A DNA stretch of 64,000 nt from Enterobacteriaceae bacterium UBA7338 (GTDB taxonomy: Bacteria > Pseudomonadota > Gammaproteobacteria > Enterobacterales > Enterobacteriaceae). Below the pieces are notes generated by a model. The model worked only from the letters and a program-made list of their open reading frames with translations, did no database searches and had not been told where the DNA came from. Positions 59,815 to 64,000 of this stretch are shown piece by piece. The position numbers and the translations under genes are program-made. The stretch lies in contig DKPJ01000006.1 in assembly GCA_002480085.1 (NCBI GenBank), positions 349,757-413,756 on the forward strand. The letters run 5' to 3'. The stretch's first letter is position 1. Each line of letters begins with the position of its first letter.

Positions 59815-60744
59815 ATGAAAACAGCAGGTAAGCTCGTTGTCCTTGGCAGCATTAATGCCGATCACATTCTCAACCTTGACGCTTTCCCAACGCCTGGCGA
59901 AACCGTAACCGGTACCCACTACCAGGTTGCCTTTGGCGGTAAGGGCGCCAACCAGGCGGTGGCCGCCGGGCGCAGCGGGGCGCAGATCGCATTTATCGCC
60001 TGCACCGGCAGCGACGATACCGGAGAGCGCATCCGCACGCAGCTGGTGAGCGATAACATCGACGTTGCGCCCGTGAGCGTTGTTGACGGGGAGGCTACCG
60101 GCGTCGCGCTGATCTTTGTCAACGGCGAAGGGGAGAATGTCATCGGTATTCATGCGGGTGCCAACGCCGCGCTCTCTCCTGAGCGGGTTGCCGCCCAGCG
60201 TGAGCTGATTACCGACGCGGACGCGCTGCTGATGCAGCTGGAGTCGCCGGTCGAGAGCGTGCTGGCCGCCGCGAAAATTGCCCATGAAAATCATACCACT
60301 GTCGTACTCAACCCGGCTCCGGCGCGTGTATTATCTGACGAGCTGCTGGCGCTGGTGGACATTATTACCCCGAATGAAACCGAAGCGGAAAAGCTGACGG
60401 GCATTCGCGTCGAGAGCGACAGCGATGCAGAGCGGGCGGCGCTCGCGCTGCACGATAAAGGCATCGGTACGGTGATTATCACCCTTGGCAGCCGCGGCGT
60501 ATGGGCCAGCGTCAACGGTAAAGGTCAGCGTGTACCGGGCTTCAAGGTAAACGCCATTGATACTATCGCGGCGGGTGATACCTTTAACGGCGCACTGGTG
60601 ACCGCGCTGCTGGAGGATAAGCCGCTTAATCAGGCGATTGTGTTTGCCCATGCAGCGGCGGCGATTGCCGTCACGCGCAAAGGCGCGCAGCCCTCTGTGC
60701 CATGGCGTAACGAGATTAACGATTTCCTGAGTCAGCAGGGGTAA
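59815..60744 (+). CDS. rbsK: Ribokinase RbsK
   Basis: 309 residues, E. coli length. PfkB family: N-terminal GSINADHIL and GGKGANQAVAAGRSG, C-terminal DTIAAGDTFNGALVTAL with the catalytic aspartate in GDTFNG. It phosphorylates ribose to ribose-5-phosphate in the cytoplasm. The 58-base gap from rbsB contains a short imperfect stem (GCCACC...GGTGGC, 59776-59791). Confidence 0.97.
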   Translation: MKTAGKLVVLGSINADHILNLDAFPTPGETVTGTHYQVAFGGKGANQAVAAGRSGAQIAFIACTGSDDTGERIRTQLVSDNIDVAPVSVVDGEATGVALIFVNGEGENVIGIHAGANAALSPERVAAQRELITDADALLMQLESPVESVLAAAKIAHENHTTVVLNPAPARVLSDELLALVDIITPNETEAEKLTGIRVESDSDAERAALALHDKGIGTVIITLGSRGVWASVNGKGQRVPGFKVNAIDTIAAGDTFNGALVTALLEDKPLNQAIVFAHAAAAIAVTRKGAQPSVPWRNEINDFLSQQG

Positions 60745-60747
60745 CGC

Positions 60748-61740
60748 GTGGCCACCATGAAGGACGTTGCCCGCCTGGCGGGCGTTTCCACCTCGACGGT
60801 TTCGCACGTCATTAATAACGATCGCTTTGTCAGCGATGCGATTCGGGAAAAGGTGGAGGAGGCGATCAAAAGCCTCAACTACGCTCCTTCGGCGCTGGCG
60901 CGCAGCCTCAAGCTCAAGCAGACGCGCACCATTGGGATGCTGATCACCGCCAGCTCTAACCCCTTCTTCTCTGAGCTGGTGCGCGGCGTTGAGCGTAGCT
61001 GCTTCGAACGTGGCTACAGCCTGGTGCTCTGCAATACCGAAGGTGATGAAGAGCGGATGAACCGTAACCTGGAGACGCTGATGCAGAAACGCGTCGATGG
61101 GCTGCTGGTACTGTGTACCGAGACACATCAGCTTTCGCGGGAGATTATCCAGCGCTACCCCTCTGTTCCCACCGTGATGATGGACTGGGCCCCCTTTGAG
61201 GGCGATATCGATATCATCCAGGATAACTCGCTGCTGGGCGGCGACATGGCAACCCAGTATCTGATCGATAAAGGCTTTACCCGTATCGCCTGTATTACCG
61301 GACCGCTGGATAAAACCCCTGCGCGGCTGCGCCTGGAAGGTTACCGGGCGGCGATGGCCCGCGCGGGCCTGCCGGTGCGCGAAGGCGACGAGATTATCGG
61401 TGACTTTGAGTTTGGCAGCGGCGTTGCGGCTATGCAGACCCTGCTGGCGCAGGAGGAGCGGCCCCAGGCGGTATTTATTGGTAACGATGCGATGGCCGTT
61501 GGCGCTTATCAGGCGCTGTATCAGGCGGGGCTTAAGGTTCCGGACGATATGGCCATTATCGGCTATGACGATATCGAGCTGGCGCGTTACATGACGCCGC
61601 CGCTCACCACCGTCCATCAGCCTAAGGATGAACTGGGTGAGCTGGCGATCGATGTTCTGACTCATCGCATTGCCGATCCGACCCTCTCTCAGCAGCGGCT
61701 ACAGCTGACGCCGGTGCTGATGACGCGCGGCTCCGCTTAA
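60748..61740 (+). CDS. rbsR: Ribose operon repressor RbsR (LacI family)
   Basis: 330 residues, E. coli length. N-terminal LacI helix-turn-helix TMKDVARLAGVSTSTVSHVIN (about 2-22) and hinge helix, then a periplasmic-binding-like domain for ribose. It starts at GTG (60748), 3 bases after rbsK. It binds the CGAAACGTTTCG palindromes upstream of rbsD. Its stop overlaps the hsrA stop on the opposite strand by 3 bases and no terminator separates them. Confidence 0.97.
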   Translation: MATMKDVARLAGVSTSTVSHVINNDRFVSDAIREKVEEAIKSLNYAPSALARSLKLKQTRTIGMLITASSNPFFSELVRGVERSCFERGYSLVLCNTEGDEERMNRNLETLMQKRVDGLLVLCTETHQLSREIIQRYPSVPTVMMDWAPFEGDIDIIQDNSLLGGDMATQYLIDKGFTRIACITGPLDKTPARLRLEGYRAAMARAGLPVREGDEIIGDFEFGSGVAAMQTLLAQEERPQAVFIGNDAMAVGAYQALYQAGLKVPDDMAIIGYDDIELARYMTPPLTTVHQPKDELGELAIDVLTHRIADPTLSQQRLQLTPVLMTRGSA

Positions 61741-63134
61741 GGCTTGTGCCGCTCCTTAATCAGGTTCCGCCCATCTTTCGGTTTGAGCAACAAGAAGACG
61801 GAGGCTGAGATCAGGGTGATAACGCCCATGGTAATAAAGGTGTAGTGGAACTGCTCAATGGTATTGGCGCTCTCAAACCCTTCATAAAACCGCAGCACCG
61901 CCGCGCTGACCGCGACCCCAAGGCTGATTGATAGCTGCTGGGTGACGGCCAGCACGCTGTTGCCGCTGCTGGCATTCTCGTCGGTCAGGTCAGCCAGCGT
62001 AATGGTGTTCATCGCCGTGAACTGCGTAGACATCGCCATCCCTAATATAAAGAGCGGCAGGATCAGCAGCCATATCTCCATCGACGGCGACTGGAGCGCA
62101 AACTGCGCAATCATCACGCCAATAATTACCGTAATGCCGAACAGCGTTTTACGGTAGCCGAACCAGCGCAGTACCTGAGTAACGGTGGATTTCGCCAGAA
62201 TCGACCCTATCGCGGTAGGCGCAATCATGCAGCCCGCAATAAGTGCCGTATAGCCGAAGCCGACCTGAAGCATCAGCGGCATGAGAAAAGGAACGCAGCC
62301 GGTACCGAGGCGCGAAGCGATGTTGCCCGCAATCCCGACGGAGAAGGTGCGTGTCCTGAATATCGGCAGGGCAATGAGCGGTGAGGGGTGACGGCGAGCG
62401 TGACGGATATAGGCATAGAACAGCACTATGCTGCTGAAGATGATAGTGAGCGCCAGCCAGCTGGCCACCAGTTTTTCACCAAACAGCTCGATACCGATGG
62501 AGAAGAGCACCAGGCTTACGCCGAACAGGAGAAAACCGCCCATGTCGAAACGGCGGCGTGGCGTCGTAAAGTCCGGCATATATTTACGCGCATAGAGCAG
62601 ACCAGCAATGCCAATAGGAATGTTGATCAGGAATATCCAGTGCCAGCTAGCCCAGGTGACCAGCACGCCACCCAGTACCGGGCCAAGAATCGGACCCACC
62701 AGGCCGGGCATAGTGACAAAGTTAAGTACCGGAAGCAGTTCACTGCGCGGATAGGCCCGCAATAGCGCGAGGCGAGCGACCGGCATCATCATTGCGCCAC
62801 CTATCCCCTGCACCACGCGAAAGACAACCAGCATCCCCAACGAATTTGACAGCGCACAGGCCAGTGAACCCAGAGTAAACAGCGAGACCGCCAGCATAAA
62901 GATGCGTCGCGTGCCGAAGCGGTCTGCCAGCCAGCCGCTAACCGGAATTAGCATGGCGACGGTCAGGGTGTAGCTGATAATCGCCGACTGCATCGCCAGC
63001 GGTGAGCGGTTAAGGCTTTGCGCTATGGCCGGTAGCGCGGTGTTGAGAATAGTGGCGTCCAGCGCCTGCATAAAAAAGGCCATTGCCGCAATCCATGGCA
63101 AACCGGCCATGCTGCGCGCTTTCTTCTTGGTCAT
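61737..63134 (-). CDS. hsrA: MFS transporter HsrA (DHA2 family, 14 helices)
   Basis: 465 residues, about ten fewer than E. coli HsrA because of a shorter C-terminus. It starts MTKKKARSMAGLPWIAAMAFFMQALDATIL; motifs GWLADRFGTRR and the antiporter motif PGLVGPILGPVLGG are present. About 14 membrane helices. Multicopy hsrA alters homocysteine-related regulation in E. coli; its substrate is not known. It is 11 bases downstream of yieP on the same strand. Confidence 0.94.
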   Translation of the reverse strand: MTKKKARSMAGLPWIAAMAFFMQALDATILNTALPAIAQSLNRSPLAMQSAIISYTLTVAMLIPVSGWLADRFGTRRIFMLAVSLFTLGSLACALSNSLGMLVVFRVVQGIGGAMMMPVARLALLRAYPRSELLPVLNFVTMPGLVGPILGPVLGGVLVTWASWHWIFLINIPIGIAGLLYARKYMPDFTTPRRRFDMGGFLLFGVSLVLFSIGIELFGEKLVASWLALTIIFSSIVLFYAYIRHARRHPSPLIALPIFRTRTFSVGIAGNIASRLGTGCVPFLMPLMLQVGFGYTALIAGCMIAPTAIGSILAKSTVTQVLRWFGYRKTLFGITVIIGVMIAQFALQSPSMEIWLLILPLFILGMAMSTQFTAMNTITLADLTDENASSGNSVLAVTQQLSISLGVAVSAAVLRFYEGFESANTIEQFHYTFITMGVITLISASVFLLLKPKDGRNLIKERHKP

Positions 63135-63145
63135 ACTGCGTCCTG

Positions 63146-63850
63146 TTATTTAGCCTCCGGCGGATGTGGCGTATTAAGCAACGCCTGACATGCGTTAAAG
63201 GCGCGTTCTCCATCGCTATCCTGAATGGCATCCACAATAGCCTGATGATTTTCAAGTTTAACCACTTCATTATGGGTAATAGAGTTGAAGTAGGTGTGAT
63301 AAACCGAGTGAAAAAGCGTGGCAAACGAGGATAAGAAAGGATTGCTGCTCATGGCATAGATATGTTCATGCCAGGCGGTATCCACATCTAACCAGCGTTC
63401 ACGATGAAAATGCTGCTTTAACTGTACCATCTCTTCCATCAGCGTATTCAGGTGCGCTTTTTGTTCTGCGCTACCCAGCTGGGCCGCCAGCCGACAAGCC
63501 TGAGGCTCCAGCGTGCTACGCAGGACGAGGAAGTGGCTTATCACCTCATGGAAGTTGTTGTCCGTCATCCACCAGGAGAGCAGCTCCTGATCGAGGAAGT
63601 TCCAGCTCCCCTTGGGCATCACCCGTGTACCGATGCGCGGACGTGGCAACACCATCCCTTTCGCGGTTAACGTTTTTACTGCCTCCCTGACTGCCGTTCG
63701 GCTTACGCCAAACTCATCGCCCAGCTCCATCTCTGCAGGCAAAATTGAGCCTGGCGCATACTCCCCGGTTAAGATCCGCTGGGCCAGCTTCTCTGCCAGT
63801 ACATAAGAAAGGTTTTTCTGGGCGGCTAAATGCTGTGCGCTTAACGGCAT
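63146..63850 (-). CDS. yieP: GntR/FadR-family regulator YieP
   Basis: 234 residues. N-terminal winged helix (about 10-75: LPAEMELGDEFGVSRTAVREAVKTLTAKGMV) and FCD effector domain (about 90-225). It starts MPLSAQHLAAQKNLSYVLAEK. It probably shares a transcript with hsrA. In E. coli an rRNA operon lies upstream of yieP; the last 150 bases here are AT-rich and contain no recognisable rRNA. Confidence 0.93.
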   Translation of the reverse strand: MPLSAQHLAAQKNLSYVLAEKLAQRILTGEYAPGSILPAEMELGDEFGVSRTAVREAVKTLTAKGMVLPRPRIGTRVMPKGSWNFLDQELLSWWMTDNNFHEVISHFLVLRSTLEPQACRLAAQLGSAEQKAHLNTLMEEMVQLKQHFHRERWLDVDTAWHEHIYAMSSNPFLSSFATLFHSVYHTYFNSITHNEVVKLENHQAIVDAIQDSDGERAFNACQALLNTPHPPEAK

Positions 63851-64000
63851 ATATCATATTCCTTCTTCTATTTATCTCTTTCAGTATGCCACCTGACACA
63901 GGTTATCGGCGCTAAATTCAGCAAATGCAGCCAATTGTGATGGTTTTTAATACGTCTTGATGAAAAATAGCGCGCTTGAAAAGTTTTTTGCATTTAAGTC

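Noticed and set aside
60331..61665. 444-codon minus-strand frame opposite rbsK and rbsR
   Set aside because: Shadow frame across two certain genes, without homology.
63851..64000. Start of an rRNA operon
   Set aside because: Expected from E. coli gene order, but no 16S sequence or clear P1 promoter is within the window; only AT-rich upstream DNA is seen.

Overview
This 64 kb window is the replication-origin region of a gamma-proteobacterial chromosome from the family Enterobacteriaceae. Gene order and protein sequence follow Escherichia coli closely for most of its length (dgo, gyrB-recF-dnaN-dnaA, rpmH-rnpA-yidD-yidC-mnmE, pst-phoU, glmUS, atp, rsmG-mnmG, oriC, mioC-asnC, viaA-ravA, kup, rbs, hsrA-yieP). 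It is not E. coli itself: tnaCAB, mdtL, yidZ, yidB, yidX, yidE and asnA are missing from their E. coli positions, and other genes stand in some of those places. An Enterobacter-like relative fits, but the genus cannot be fixed from these data.

Layout. 1-2.2 kb: end of emrD, a secreted GH5-like protein, yidG-yidH. 2.2-3.8 kb: a compact AT-rich two-gene module of an ABC/AAA-type ATPase and a PIN-domain nuclease with its own promoter; this is the best candidate for a poorly described system, probably defence or toxin-like. 3.9-6.7 kb: heat-shock genes ibpA-ibpB with RNA-thermometer leaders, then yidQ and yidR. 6.8-11.6 kb: D-galactonate operon dgoRKADT with three DgoR-like operators. 11.7-13.9 kb: an envelope locus (DUF4056 protein, outer-membrane barrel) with the remnant of a deleted BamA/TamA-like gene between them. 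14-21 kb: yidA, gyrB, recF, dnaN, dnaA. 21.6-25.5 kb: rpmH, rnpA, yidD, yidC, mnmE. 25.6-27 kb: two AT-rich orphan genes where E. coli has the tna operon. 27-30.5 kb: yieE, yieF, adeP, yieH. 30.5-35.3 kb: pstSCAB-phoU behind tandem Pho boxes. 35.3-38.7 kb: glmU-glmS with an unoccupied Tn7 attachment site. 39-46 kb: the complete nine-gene ATP synthase operon. 46.6-50.7 kb: rsmG, mnmG, oriC, mioC, asnC. 50.7-55.7 kb: viaA-ravA and kup. 55.8-61.7 kb: rbsDACBKR with two perfect RbsR palindromes. 61.7-63.9 kb: hsrA and yieP; in E. coli an rRNA operon follows, but no rRNA is inside the window.

Functional coherence. The core is replication initiation (dnaA, dnaN, gyrB, oriC, mioC), translation and membrane insertion (rpmH, rnpA, yidC, mnmE, mnmG, rsmG) and energy metabolism (atp). 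Added to it are nutrient-responsive operons (dgo, pst, rbs, adeP), each with a recognisable operator in place. REP/BIME palindromes of one family sit in many intergenic gaps.

The most unusual observations are: both strong DnaA boxes of oriC (R1 and R4) carry the same T-to-C change (TTACCCACA) while DnaA looks canonical; the ATPase-PIN module, whose leader palindrome overlaps its ribosome-binding site; loss of asnA leaving asnC directly after viaA; and the BamA-like gene scar. No tRNA, rRNA, insertion sequence or CRISPR array was found.
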